A stretch of 64,000 nt of DNA. Origin: Nannocystis bainbridge (lineage in GTDB: Bacteria; Myxococcota_A; Polyangia; Nannocystales; Nannocystaceae). The notes beneath the pieces are model-generated. The model was not told the origin of the DNA and did no database searches. It saw only the letters and a list, made by a program, of their open reading frames with translations. Positions 8,787-17,105 of this stretch are shown here, one piece after another. Each line of letters opens with the position of its first letter. Positions within the stretch are counted from its first letter, which is position 1. The stretch lies in the NCBI RefSeq assembly GCF_028368995.1, contig NZ_JAQNDL010000001.1, positions 4,056,001-4,120,000 on the forward strand. The letters run 5' to 3'. Position numbers and translations under genes: made by a program.

Positions 8787-9854
8787 ATGATGCGGATTTG
8801 CTCGTTCATCGCGTTGATCGCCATCGCCCCGATGGCGTGTCTGCCGAACTACGAACAATCTCAGGGAGAGCGCGTGCTCTACGAGCATAGCGAGGGGCTT
8901 TACCCTTGCGCGGGCACCGCTCACTACGTAGACCGAGTCGTCCCATTCCTTGAGAAGCAGTTGGCGTTCCGTGCCCCCGAACGGCTAAGGTTCTCGTGGA
9001 TCGCGGCGAGCGATTCATGGATGCCGCTCGGGGTGCCGACCCTCGCCAGGGCTGTGGGCGACCATGCATGGGCGACCGATCCGATTCATATTCACGAGCT
9101 CACCCATGTCATCACCGGAGGGATGCCCGCGATGTTCTTCTCCGAGGGGATTGCCACGGCCGTAGATCTGCTCGATGATGACGTCGGACCGCGGTATGTA
9201 TGGTCCGACTCCGCCCTCGCCGAACCGGCATGGGACCCGCGGACGACGATGACGGCCACGAATCCCAGCGACGTGAACTATGAGACCGCTGCTGTGTTCG
9301 TCACATTTCTCATCGTCCGCTACGGCCCCGAGCGCTTTCATGAATTCTATCGCAGCCTCGGGGGGCCAGTGACGATGCCGTGGCTCCAAAGGCAGTTTCG
9401 GCGCGCATACGGGCTCGAGCTTGCCGACGAAATTGCGACCTTCCGCGAGAGGATTCCGCCGTGCGAGGCGGACGCCCACCCCTTGAATGTACACGAGTGC
9501 TCCGGGCCGAGCATTGACTGGAGCTCTGAAAAGTTGTGGGAGCACGAGGTGTCGATGGCCTGTGACGCTCCGGGCGTCGTCGGAGGAATCGGCCCGGACT
9601 GGGTGTGGCCGAGTTTTTATGCGGTCACGCTCGAGGTCCCGGAACGAGGATACTACACCCTCTGGCTCGATAACACCGAGGTCACGGCGCGCTTCGGTCC
9701 GTGCTTCGGCTGCCCCTGGGAGCCGCACGACGTCTTCCTCGCGCGCGAGACTTCGGAGCGCACGATGGTCCTTGAACCGGGGACCTACTATTTGCGGGTC
9801 AACTCGCAGTCGGATGAATCGCCGGCCGTGACGGTGCGATTGCAGCGGCAGTAA
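8787..9854 (+). CDS. Lipoprotein zinc metalloprotease-like (HExxH)
   Basis: Starts at one of two adjacent ATGs (8787 or 8790); a GTG at 8766 is possible but less likely. The signal peptide ends in IAPMAC, a lipobox. The core has IHIHELTHVITG, an HExxH zinc-binding motif, followed 17 residues later by FFSEGIA, whose Glu is well placed as the third zinc ligand of a gluzincin (peptidase MA-like arrangement). The last 100 residues form a beta-rich domain with two C-x-x-C-type Cys (FGPCFGCPW), possibly substrate binding. This is probably an outer-membrane-anchored protease acting outside the cytoplasm; proteolysis itself is inferred from the motif. Divergent from the lipoprotein at 7199-8644. Confidence 0.7.
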   Translation: MMRICSFIALIAIAPMACLPNYEQSQGERVLYEHSEGLYPCAGTAHYVDRVVPFLEKQLAFRAPERLRFSWIAASDSWMPLGVPTLARAVGDHAWATDPIHIHELTHVITGGMPAMFFSEGIATAVDLLDDDVGPRYVWSDSALAEPAWDPRTTMTATNPSDVNYETAAVFVTFLIVRYGPERFHEFYRSLGGPVTMPWLQRQFRRAYGLELADEIATFRERIPPCEADAHPLNVHECSGPSIDWSSEKLWEHEVSMACDAPGVVGGIGPDWVWPSFYAVTLEVPERGYYTLWLDNTEVTARFGPCFGCPWEPHDVFLARETSERTMVLEPGTYYLRVNSQSDESPAVTVRLQRQ

Positions 9855-9937
9855 ACCGCCGGCACGTCTCGTCTGCAACCGTCCGATCCGGCCGGCGCGG
9901 GCCATATCATGGTTCGCTACGATTTCACGAGCTGTCG

Positions 9938-11779
9938 TCAGCGCGGCGAGGACAGCTGGAAGCGGTAGTCCTCGGCCGCCTCGTCGATCGCTCGCAGGTA
10001 GTTCTCGGGGTCGAGCTCCGCCTTGAGCTCGTCCGACAGCGGGAAGATCATCGGCGAAGGCTCGTACGAACATGGCCTTCCGGACGGGTCGACCACGCGG
10101 CCCTCGTGCAGCGCGCGCGCGGCCTCGGCCAGGCTCGCGCCGGGCATCGCCTCGCGGACCGCACGCATGCGCGCGCCGGCGCGGGGGTCGACGAAGCGCA
10201 GCCGCTTCTGCCACTGGACCGCCAGGTGGTACTGCGACGGCGTCACCACCAGGCCGGCCAGGCCGACCCGCTCGCAGGCGATGATCAACAGCGCGACGGT
10301 CTCCTCGAACAGGCCGAGGCCGGGGTGGCGCTGGCCGGGCAGCGCGGGCCTGTCCGCGGAGAAGTGCTCGCGCGGGTTCTGCAGCAGCAGCCAGTCGATC
10401 GCCAGCAGCTCGAAGCCGGGCACGGTGCGACGGTCGCGGCGCACGACCAGCTCGAACAGCAGCTCCTTGTGCTCGGCGTCGCCGAAGATCTTGAGGATGT
10501 GCCGCTGCGGATCGACGAGGTTGAACTCGAGCGACGGCTGAAAGCCCTTGCCGCGCAGGCGGCCGAGGAAGCCGTGGCGCTCGAGCGCCAATTCGAGGCC
10601 CTGGCGCGAGTAGTAGCCCAAAAACCGCGGCTCGCGGGCGGTCGCGGCCAGGCTCGGCACCAGGTCCTCGAGCGTGAGCCCGAGGTCGTCGCCCTCGCCC
10701 GTCAGCTCGGCCGGCTTGAGCAGCGCCGCGTAGTGACGGGCGCGCATCAGCGTCAGCTCGTCGTTGTCGGGCGGCTCGAACCCGCGGTGGCCGCTCTGCA
10801 GCCACGCGAAGCTGCGCGCGCTGTGCTGCCAGGTGCTCGGCCCGTAGCCGCCGGCGAGGCAGACCACCACCGCGGCGTCGGGCGCGAACGCGCGGATCGC
10901 CTCGAACACGGCGATGTCGCGGCCCAGCATGCCCTCGGCGCTGATCTGCCACACGCCGATCTTGTCGCCGGCGGCCGGGTCGGTGCCGGCGAGGAAGTAG
11001 ATGAGCCGCGGCCGGTGCTGCCGCAGGGCCTCGGTCAGGTGCAGCTGCACCGTCTCGAGGTAGAGCGTGTCGCCGACGACGTCGCCGAGCGCGACGCTGG
11101 TCGACGCGACCGCCTCGGTGGCGCCCCAGTGTTGGTTGTGGATCGACAGCGTGAACACGCTGGGGTCGTCGGCGAACAGCGAGCGCGTGCCGTCGCCGTC
11201 GTGCTGGTCGAGGTCGACGACGAGGATGCGCTCGTGGAAGCCGAGCGCGCGCTGCTCGGCGATCGCCACCGCGACGTCGTGGAACACGCAGAAGCCACGC
11301 CCGCGCCCGCGCTGGGCGTGGTGGAACCCGCCGCCGAGGTTGACGGCGATCTTGCCGGTGCCGAGCGCGATGTCGGTGGCGAGCATGGTGCCGCCGGTCA
11401 TGGCCCGCTGCAGGTCGAGGATCCGCGCCGTGTCGACCTCGCTGACCTCGAGCCCGCCGAGGATGTCGACCATGACCTCGGGGCGCTGACAGGCGTCGAG
11501 GTAGGCGTCGTCGTGGACCCGCCGGATCGCGTGGTACGTGGCCAGCGACGGCCGCCGCACCTGCTCGAAGGTGACGAGGCCCTCGGCCGCCAGCGCGGTG
11601 AGGATCCGTTCGCCGCGCACCTCGTCGACCTCGGAGCCCGGCCACGAACACTCGTAATGCGGGCCGTAGACGAACGTGGCCGGGGGCGGGCGCAGGCGCG
11701 CGAACATCTGATTGGCGCGGCGCCGCAAATGACGAAAGATCTTCTCGCCGGTCGTCATCGCCGGGCGGATGGTTGGCAT
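9938..11779 (-). CDS. Histone-deacetylase-family amidohydrolase, long form
   Basis: Encodes 613 residues from ATG 11779 (ATG 11758 is an alternative start). The deacetylase fold covers about residues 35-325. Catalytic and metal residues are all visible: the His pair in GGGFHHAQ (153-154), FHD (166-168), the zinc motif DLDQHDGDG (189-197), the distal Asp in AGTDPAAGD (about 267) and the Tyr in LAGGYG (about 312). Bacterial relatives deacetylate acetylpolyamines, acetoin-pathway substrates or proteins. The remaining roughly 290 residues, with ordered segments such as LEFNLVDPQRHILKIFGD, are not part of the usual 340-400 residue enzyme and form an unrecognised extra domain. Only about 50 bases separate its start from the divergent lipoprotein gene. 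The much longer opposite-frame extension into the oxoprolinase gene is a shadow. Confidence 0.9.
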   Translation of the reverse strand: MPTIRPAMTTGEKIFRHLRRRANQMFARLRPPPATFVYGPHYECSWPGSEVDEVRGERILTALAAEGLVTFEQVRRPSLATYHAIRRVHDDAYLDACQRPEVMVDILGGLEVSEVDTARILDLQRAMTGGTMLATDIALGTGKIAVNLGGGFHHAQRGRGRGFCVFHDVAVAIAEQRALGFHERILVVDLDQHDGDGTRSLFADDPSVFTLSIHNQHWGATEAVASTSVALGDVVGDTLYLETVQLHLTEALRQHRPRLIYFLAGTDPAAGDKIGVWQISAEGMLGRDIAVFEAIRAFAPDAAVVVCLAGGYGPSTWQHSARSFAWLQSGHRGFEPPDNDELTLMRARHYAALLKPAELTGEGDDLGLTLEDLVPSLAATAREPRFLGYYSRQGLELALERHGFLGRLRGKGFQPSLEFNLVDPQRHILKIFGDAEHKELLFELVVRRDRRTVPGFELLAIDWLLLQNPREHFSADRPALPGQRHPGLGLFEETVALLIIACERVGLAGLVVTPSQYHLAVQWQKRLRFVDPRAGARMRAVREAMPGASLAEAARALHEGRVVDPSGRPCSYEPSPMIFPLSDELKAELDPENYLRAIDEAAEDYRFQLSSPR

Positions 11780-11830
11780 GTAACCAGTGGTTTGGCAACG
11801 CTCGCCCGGCCCGCTACGCTGCTCGCTGCG

Positions 11831-12514
11831 ATGCACGTCTCGCTTCAACGGCTCGTCGCCGGCGCCCTGCTCGGGCTCCACTGGACTTTTGGGACAGGTT
11901 GTGCTGCGCCGCGCGAGGCGACCATCGTGCGCGAGCTGCCGCCCGTCGACTGGCTGGCCGCTCGCATGGACGAGCTGGCGCGCGTCGACCTGCTGCGCAA
12001 CGCACCGCCGCTGGCCCAGGCCCGGCTGGGGTCCCTCGACAGCGAGCTGCGGGTGTGGATCCGGACCCCGGCGCGGCGCGCTCTGGTCGAGCTGCGCAGC
12101 GGCGCCGACGGTGTCACCGGCGAGATGTGGGTGTTCTGGTCGGCGCCGTCGCAAGCGGAGGACGACGGCATCTACGCCGAGTACCGCGACTGGATCGCGT
12201 GCGGCGACCGGCGCACCGGCCACGGCCTCGGGATGTGCCGGCCGCAGCCGCGTGAGCCGGTCGACTGGGCGCTGGTGGCGGCCAAGCTGCAACCGGCGTG
12301 GAAGCTGCCCGATCAGGCGAAGTTCGCGCCTCCGGGCGAGTTCGACGGGCAGCTGATGATCATCGAGCGACGCGAGGGCCGCACCGGCGAGGTCGTGCAC
12401 TGGGACATCGCCTGGCCGATCGCGGCGGGCCCCGGGCGCAAGGAGTCGGCGATGGCCGAGGAGGTCTGGGAGGCGCTGTGGGACACGATATCCCTGGCGG
12501 AGCGGCCCGAGTGA
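11831..12514 (+). CDS. Predicted lipoprotein, unknown
   Basis: Encodes 227 residues starting MHVSLQRLVAGALLGLHW; the hydrophobic segment ends at FGTGCAAP, a plausible lipobox with Cys at about 24. The mature part is mixed alpha/beta with several Trp residues (VDWLAARM, WVFWSAPS, YRDWIACG) and no recognised motif. It lies 33 bases upstream of the 5-oxoprolinase gene on the same strand, which has its own strong ribosome binding site, so co-transcription is possible. A variant of the window-wide palindrome (11881-11898) sits inside the signal-peptide coding part. Confidence 0.65.
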   Translation: MHVSLQRLVAGALLGLHWTFGTGCAAPREATIVRELPPVDWLAARMDELARVDLLRNAPPLAQARLGSLDSELRVWIRTPARRALVELRSGADGVTGEMWVFWSAPSQAEDDGIYAEYRDWIACGDRRTGHGLGMCRPQPREPVDWALVAAKLQPAWKLPDQAKFAPPGEFDGQLMIIERREGRTGEVVHWDIAWPIAAGPGRKESAMAEEVWEALWDTISLAERPE

Positions 12515-12547
12515 GCGGCGCGGCGGTGACGTGGTAAGGAGACCGCG

Positions 12548-15500
12548 ATGCGCGAGGAGTCGTGGGAGTTCTGGATCGATCGCGGCGGGACGTTCACCGA
12601 CTGCGTCGGCCGGGCGCCCGGGACCGGCCGGCTGCGCGCTATCAAGGTGCTGTCGACCGACGACGCGCCGCTGCGGGCGATCCGCGGGCTGCTCGGCCTC
12701 GGCGACCACGAGCCTATCCCGCGGTGCCAAATCCGCCTCGGCACCACCGTCGCCACCAACGCCCTGCTCGAGCGCAAGGGCGCGCCCACGGCCCTGCTCA
12801 TCACCCGCGGCTTCGCCGACCTGCTCGAGATCGGCGACCAGGCCCGACCGGAGTTGTTCGCGCTGGCGATCCACAAGCCGCCGCCGCTGGCCGCGACGAC
12901 CTGCGAGGTCGACGCGCGGCGGGCCGCCGACGGTGCAGTGATTGTGTCCCCCGAGACAGGTGCTTTGGAGCATGTCCTGAGGGACATCCATGATCGCGGC
13001 GTCCGCAGCGCGGCGGTCGCGGTGATCCACGATCACCGCGACGGCGGGCTCGAGCGGATCGTCGGGGCGGCGGCGCGGGCAGCCGGGTTCGAGGAGGTGG
13101 TGCTGTCGCACGAGGTCGCGCCGGCGCAGGGGCTGCTGGCGCGGGCCGAGACCGCGGTGGTCGACGCTTACCTGACGCCGCTGCTGCGGGCCTACGTGCG
13201 CGGGCTGCAGGCGCGCCTGGGCCCGGCGGCGGCGCTGCAGCTGATGCAGTCGAGCGGCGACCTGTGCGCGGCGGAGCGGTTCCGCGGGCGCGACGCGGTG
13301 CTGTCGGGACCGGCCGGCGGAGCAGTGGCGTGCGCGGCGATCGCTGCGCGGCTGGGGCTGTCGCAGGTGATCGGGTTCGACATGGGCGGGACTTCGACCG
13401 ACGTGGTCCGCTGGGGCGGCGAGCTCGAGCGCAGCTACGAGACGCGGGTCGCCGGGGTCCGCCTGCGCACGCCGATGCTGGCGGTCCACACGATCGCGGC
13501 CGGCGGCGGCTCGGTCTGCAGGTACCGCGATCGCAAGCTGGCCGTCGGGCCCGACAGCGCCGGCGCCGACCCGGGGCCGCTGTGCTACGGGCGAGCGAGC
13601 GCGCAGGCGTTGACGCTGACCGACGTCGACCTCGCGCTCGGCCGCCTGCACCCGGCCCGCTTCCCGTTCGCGCTCGACCGCGAGCGCGCGTTCGCGGGGC
13701 TCGAGGCGCTGGCGGCGGAGGTGAACGCCGGCGGGGCCGCGATGTCGCCGCTGCAGGTCGCCGAGGGGCTGCGGCAGATCGCCGACGAGCGCATGGCGGC
13801 GGCGATCCGCGACGTCACGGTGCGGCGCGGCCACGACGTCCGCAAGCACGCGCTGGTGGTGTTCGGCGGGGCCGGGGGTCAGCACGCGTGCGCGGTGGCG
13901 CGGGCGCTGCAGATCCGCACGCTGGTGTTCCATCCGCTCGCGGGGGTGCTGTCGGCCTTCGGCATCGGCGCGGCCCGGCCCGGCTGGCACGGTCAGGCGG
14001 ACGTCGGCGGGCTCGAGCTCGCGGAGTCCCTGGAACTTTCGGACATGTTCCAAAGGCTAGAGGACGAGGGCCGGGCGGCGCTGGCGGCCGAGGGCGCGCG
14101 CGAGGTCTCGGCGGTGCGGCGGGTCGACCTGCGCTACCGCGGGACCCATGTGGCGCTGACGGTCGCGTGGGGTTTGGGTCTGCGCGCGGCGTTCGAGCAG
14201 GCCCACGCGCGCGAGTTCGGCTACGCCCGGCCGGACCACCCGATCGAGGTGGTCAGCGCGCGGGTCGAGCTGCGGGTCGACGACGAGGCGGTCGGCGGTC
14301 ACCTGCCTGAAGAGACAGATGATTCCGACGTACCTGACCGTTCGGACATGTGGGTCGCGGGCGAGTGGCAGCGGGTGCCGACGCTGCGGCGCGAGGCGAT
14401 CGCGGCCGGGCAGGTGATCGTGGGGCCGGCGCTGATCCTCGACGCGACGGCGACGATCGTGCTCGAGCCCGGCTTCGTCGCCGAGCTGGCGGCCGACGGC
14501 TGCCTGGTCGCGCGCGACCTCACCGGCGTCGAGGTCGTCGCCGCCGGCAGCATCGACCCCGTCAGCCTCGAGATCATGGGTGCGCGGATCTCCGGCATCG
14601 CTCGCCACATGGGCGTCGTGCTGCAGCGGACCGCGCTGTCGACCAACATCCGCGAGCGGCTCGATTTCTCGTGCGCGGTGTTCGACGCCGGAGGCGGCCT
14701 GGTGGCCAACGCGCCGCACATCCCGGTCCACCTCGGGGCGATGAGCGAGTCGATCCGCGGGGTGCTGGCGGCCCACCCGGCGCCGCGGCAGGGCGACGTG
14801 TTCGTCACCAACGACCCCGCGGCCGGTGGTTCGCACTTGCCCGACATCACCGTGATCGCGCCGGTGCACGACGACGCGGGGGCGCTGTGCGGGTTCGTGG
14901 CCAACCGCGGGCACCACGCCGACGTCGGCGGCATCACGCCCGGGTCGATGCCGCCCGACGCGCGCACGCTGGCCGAGGAGGGCGTGGTGTTCCGCGCGTT
15001 CCCTGCGGTGCGCGGCGGGCGGTTCGACCGCGCGGGGGTGCTGGCGATCCTGTCCGAAGGGCCATGGCCGGCGCGGCGGCCGGAGGAGAACCTGGCCGAC
15101 CTCGAGGCGCAGATCGCCGCCAACCAGGCGGGCGCGCGGCTGCTGCGGGAGCTGGCGACGAGCATCGGCCCGGAGGCGCTGGCGAGCCACCTGCGGGCGA
15201 TCCAGGACGACGCGGCGGCCTGCGTCGGCGAGCTGGTCGCGCGCATGCCGGCGGGCCCGCGCACGTTCGTCGACGCGCTCGACGACGGCACGGCGATCGC
15301 GGTGACGCTGACGCGCCACGGGTCGCGGCTCGCGGTCGACTTCACCGGCACGGGGCCGCAGTCGGCGAGCAACGCCAATGCGCCGCGCGCGGTCACGGTG
15401 TCGGCGCTGCTGTACGTGCTGCGCGTGCTGGCGGGGCGACCGATCCCGCTGGCGTCGGGCTGCCTGCGCGCGGTCGACCTGGCGCTGCCGGCGGGCACGA

Positions 15501-16078
15501 TCCTGTCCCCGGGGCCAGGTGCGGCGGTGGCCTCGGGCAACGTCGAGACGGCGCAGCGCGTGGTCGATGTGCTGCTCGGCGCGCTGGGGGCCGCGGCCGC
15601 CAGCCAGGGGACGATGAACAACCTGAGCTTCGGCGACGCGAGCTTCGGTTACTATGAGACGATCGGCGGCGGCAGCGGCGCGATCGCGGGCGAGGCCGGC
15701 GCGTCCGGGGTGCACACGCACATGACGAACACGCGGATCACCGACCCGGAGGTGCTCGAGGCGCGATTTCCGGTGCGCGTGCATCGGTTCGCGCTGCGCC
15801 GCGGTTCGGGGGGGATCGGGCGCTGGCGCGGGGGCGACGGGCTCGTGCGCGAACTCGAATTCCTGCGCGGGGGGATCGAAGTCTCGATCGTGGCGGAGCG
15901 CCGCGGGCGAGCGCCGTTCGGGCTGGCAGGCGGCGCTGCGGGGGCGTGCGGGCGCAATCTGCTGGACGGGGCGGAGCTGCCTGGACGCGCGCGGACCACG
16001 GTGCAGGCCGGCCAGCGGCTCACGATCGAGACGCCCGGGGGCGGTGGGCACGGCGAACCGGGCTCCGGCGCGGGCTGA
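12548..16078 (+). CDS. 5-oxoprolinase / hydantoinase-like fused HyuA-HyuB
   Basis: Encodes 1,176 residues with an AAGGAG ribosome binding site just before ATG 12548. The N-terminal half is HyuA-like: WIDRGGTFTDCVGR opens the actin-like ATPase fold, and GFDMGGTSTDVVRWGG is the second phosphate-binding loop. The HyuB-like half starts near residue 665 (DPVSLEIMGARISGIARHMG) and contains VTNDPAAGGSHLPDITV and GFVANRGHHADVGG, family signatures with metal- and substrate-binding His/Asp. In bacteria the two subunits are more often separate; the fused form resembles the eukaryotic ATP-dependent 5-oxoprolinase, which opens pyroglutamate to glutamate in glutathione turnover. Hydantoinase activity cannot be excluded. 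At least seven copies of the window-wide palindrome, several in arrays, lie within this gene. Confidence 0.92.
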   Translation: MREESWEFWIDRGGTFTDCVGRAPGTGRLRAIKVLSTDDAPLRAIRGLLGLGDHEPIPRCQIRLGTTVATNALLERKGAPTALLITRGFADLLEIGDQARPELFALAIHKPPPLAATTCEVDARRAADGAVIVSPETGALEHVLRDIHDRGVRSAAVAVIHDHRDGGLERIVGAAARAAGFEEVVLSHEVAPAQGLLARAETAVVDAYLTPLLRAYVRGLQARLGPAAALQLMQSSGDLCAAERFRGRDAVLSGPAGGAVACAAIAARLGLSQVIGFDMGGTSTDVVRWGGELERSYETRVAGVRLRTPMLAVHTIAAGGGSVCRYRDRKLAVGPDSAGADPGPLCYGRASAQALTLTDVDLALGRLHPARFPFALDRERAFAGLEALAAEVNAGGAAMSPLQVAEGLRQIADERMAAAIRDVTVRRGHDVRKHALVVFGGAGGQHACAVARALQIRTLVFHPLAGVLSAFGIGAARPGWHGQADVGGLELAESLELSDMFQRLEDEGRAALAAEGAREVSAVRRVDLRYRGTHVALTVAWGLGLRAAFEQAHAREFGYARPDHPIEVVSARVELRVDDEAVGGHLPEETDDSDVPDRSDMWVAGEWQRVPTLRREAIAAGQVIVGPALILDATATIVLEPGFVAELAADGCLVARDLTGVEVVAAGSIDPVSLEIMGARISGIARHMGVVLQRTALSTNIRERLDFSCAVFDAGGGLVANAPHIPVHLGAMSESIRGVLAAHPAPRQGDVFVTNDPAAGGSHLPDITVIAPVHDDAGALCGFVANRGHHADVGGITPGSMPPDARTLAEEGVVFRAFPAVRGGRFDRAGVLAILSEGPWPARRPEENLADLEAQIAANQAGARLLRELATSIGPEALASHLRAIQDDAAACVGELVARMPAGPRTFVDALDDGTAIAVTLTRHGSRLAVDFTGTGPQSASNANAPRAVTVSALLYVLRVLAGRPIPLASGCLRAVDLALPAGTILSPGPGAAVASGNVETAQRVVDVLLGALGAAAASQGTMNNLSFGDASFGYYETIGGGSGAIAGEAGASGVHTHMTNTRITDPEVLEARFPVRVHRFALRRGSGGIGRWRGGDGLVRELEFLRGGIEVSIVAERRGRAPFGLAGGAAGACGRNLLDGAELPGRARTTVQAGQRLTIETPGGGGHGEPGSGAG
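12943..12988. repeat. Palindrome array, 4 boxes, inside oxoprolinase gene
   Basis: Four 4-base boxes (TGTG, CAGG, CATG, CATC) start at 12943, 12957, 12971 and 12985, spaced exactly 14 bp. The ten bases between boxes 3 and 4 (TCCTGAGGGA) follow the TCC-N4-GGA core of the window-wide repeat. It is wholly within coding sequence. Confidence 0.6.
14030..14061. repeat. Palindrome array inside oxoprolinase gene
   Basis: A box at 14030, CATG at 14044 and a weak box at 14058 share the 14-bp period. Further copies in the same gene lie at 14302-14319, 14333-14350, 15049-15066 (CCTG-TCCGAAGGGC-CATG) and 15502-15519 (CCTG-TCCCCGGGGC-CAGG). Confidence 0.55.
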
Positions 16079-16120
16079 GGGGTTTTGCAGGGCCGGGGGG
16101 CTTGGGCTACCTTGCGGCCG

Positions 16121-16987
16121 ATGCTCGAAGCACTGATCCCGTACATCAAGCCGCCCGAGAAGCTGATCGCCGATCTTCCCGTCATCGGGCCGCTCAAGCT
16201 GCAGGTGTTCGGGCCGCTGGTCGCGCTGGGCGTCATCCTCGGGTACCACCGCTGCCTGGCGTTCGCGAAGAAGCGCGACATGGACGAGTTCATCGCCCGC
16301 GACCTGATGTTCTACATCCTGATCACGGGCTTCGTCATCTCGCACTGGGTCTCGGTGCTGTTCTACTTCCCCGAGGACGTGGCGCGGAACCCCGCGGTGC
16401 TGCTGATGATCTGGAACGGCCTGTCGAGCGTCGGCGGGTTCTTCGGCGCGCTGGTCGGGTTCTTCTGGTACCTGCGCAAGATGAAGCAGCCGTACCTGCT
16501 CTGGTGCGACATGCTGGTGTTCGGCCTGCTGGTCGGCTTCACCCTCGGCCGCCTCGGCTGCTCGCTGGTCCACGACCACCCGGGCGCGATCGTCGACCCG
16601 TCGCACTTCCTCGCGGTCGGCCCGTGGCCCGGCGGCGAGTACCGCTTCGACAACGGCCTGCTCGAGTTCATGTACCTGGTGCCGATCGTGCTGTTCGTGC
16701 ACTTCGTGTTCAACTGGGGCAAGTCGGCACCGGGCCGCATCTCCGGCCTCACGGCCCTGCTCTACGCGCCGTTCCGGTTCGCGCTCGACTTCATGCGCGA
16801 GAAGGACAAGCTGTACCTGGGCCTGACCACGGCTCACTACGCGACGATGATCATCTTCGCCGCCGGCGTGTACCTGGTGTTCATCCGCAAGCCGAAGCCC
16901 GACGACTACGCCTACGCCAAGGACAGCGAGCGCATCGCCCGCGAGCGCGCCGAGGCCGAGGCCAAGCAAGCGGCCGCCGCGACCTGA
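16121..16987 (+). CDS. lgt: Prolipoprotein diacylglyceryl transferase
   Basis: Encodes 288 residues from ATG 16121. It is polytopic, with about seven hydrophobic segments. Lgt transfers diacylglyceryl from phosphatidylglycerol to the lipobox Cys of prolipoproteins in the inner membrane. Visible family marks are WNGLSSVGGFFGA (the usual G-x-S-S-x-G-G segment after TM3), the LGRLGCSLVHDHPG loop in the position of the Lgt G-R-x-G signature, and RFALDFMREKD, the conserved R-F-x-x-E/D-F-x-R-E-x-D near the end. The signature loop has Cys/Ser rather than the common Asn/Phe, a divergence also expected in distant myxobacterial copies. The C-terminal tail is charged and Ala/Glu-rich. The abundance of lipoproteins in this window fits an active Lgt. 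The gene ends convergently with the propeller lipoprotein across a strong palindrome. Confidence 0.88.
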   Translation: MLEALIPYIKPPEKLIADLPVIGPLKLQVFGPLVALGVILGYHRCLAFAKKRDMDEFIARDLMFYILITGFVISHWVSVLFYFPEDVARNPAVLLMIWNGLSSVGGFFGALVGFFWYLRKMKQPYLLWCDMLVFGLLVGFTLGRLGCSLVHDHPGAIVDPSHFLAVGPWPGGEYRFDNGLLEFMYLVPIVLFVHFVFNWGKSAPGRISGLTALLYAPFRFALDFMREKDKLYLGLTTAHYATMIIFAAGVYLVFIRKPKPDDYAYAKDSERIARERAEAEAKQAAAAT

Positions 16988-17034
16988 GCGGCGATCCGGC
17001 CGCCCCCGGATTCCGCTCGATACGGGCGGCTGAT

Positions 17035-17102
17035 CGAAGGGACATGCCCCATGGGGCATGTCCCTTCGCGCATGTCCCGGAGAGCATGCTCCGGAGGCCA
17101 GC
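17035..17102. repeat. 34-bp perfect palindrome and 5-box array at convergent gene ends
   Basis: Bases 17035-17068 form a perfect palindrome centred on CCCCATGGGG. Boxes CATG, CATG, CATG, CATG and CAGC start at 17043, 17057, 17071, 17085 and 17099, each exactly 14 bp apart. The array sits between the stop codons of lgt (+) and the propeller lipoprotein (-). As RNA it would form a stem readable in both directions, so a bidirectional terminator role is plausible, although there is no T-tract. Confidence 0.75.
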
Positions 17103-17105
17103 GCC

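Noticed and set aside
10106..11830. Long plus-strand frame running into the lipoprotein gene at 11831
   Set aside because: The part before 11831 is an antisense shadow of the deacetylase gene; the signal peptide starts at 11831.
11780..14053. Upstream extension of the histone-deacetylase frame into the oxoprolinase gene
   Set aside because: The extension is repetitive Arg/Gln/Ala sequence antisense to a strong gene; the family start lies near 11779.
14057..17059. A 1,000-residue minus-strand frame across oxoprolinase and lgt
   Set aside because: Antisense shadow of two well-supported genes.
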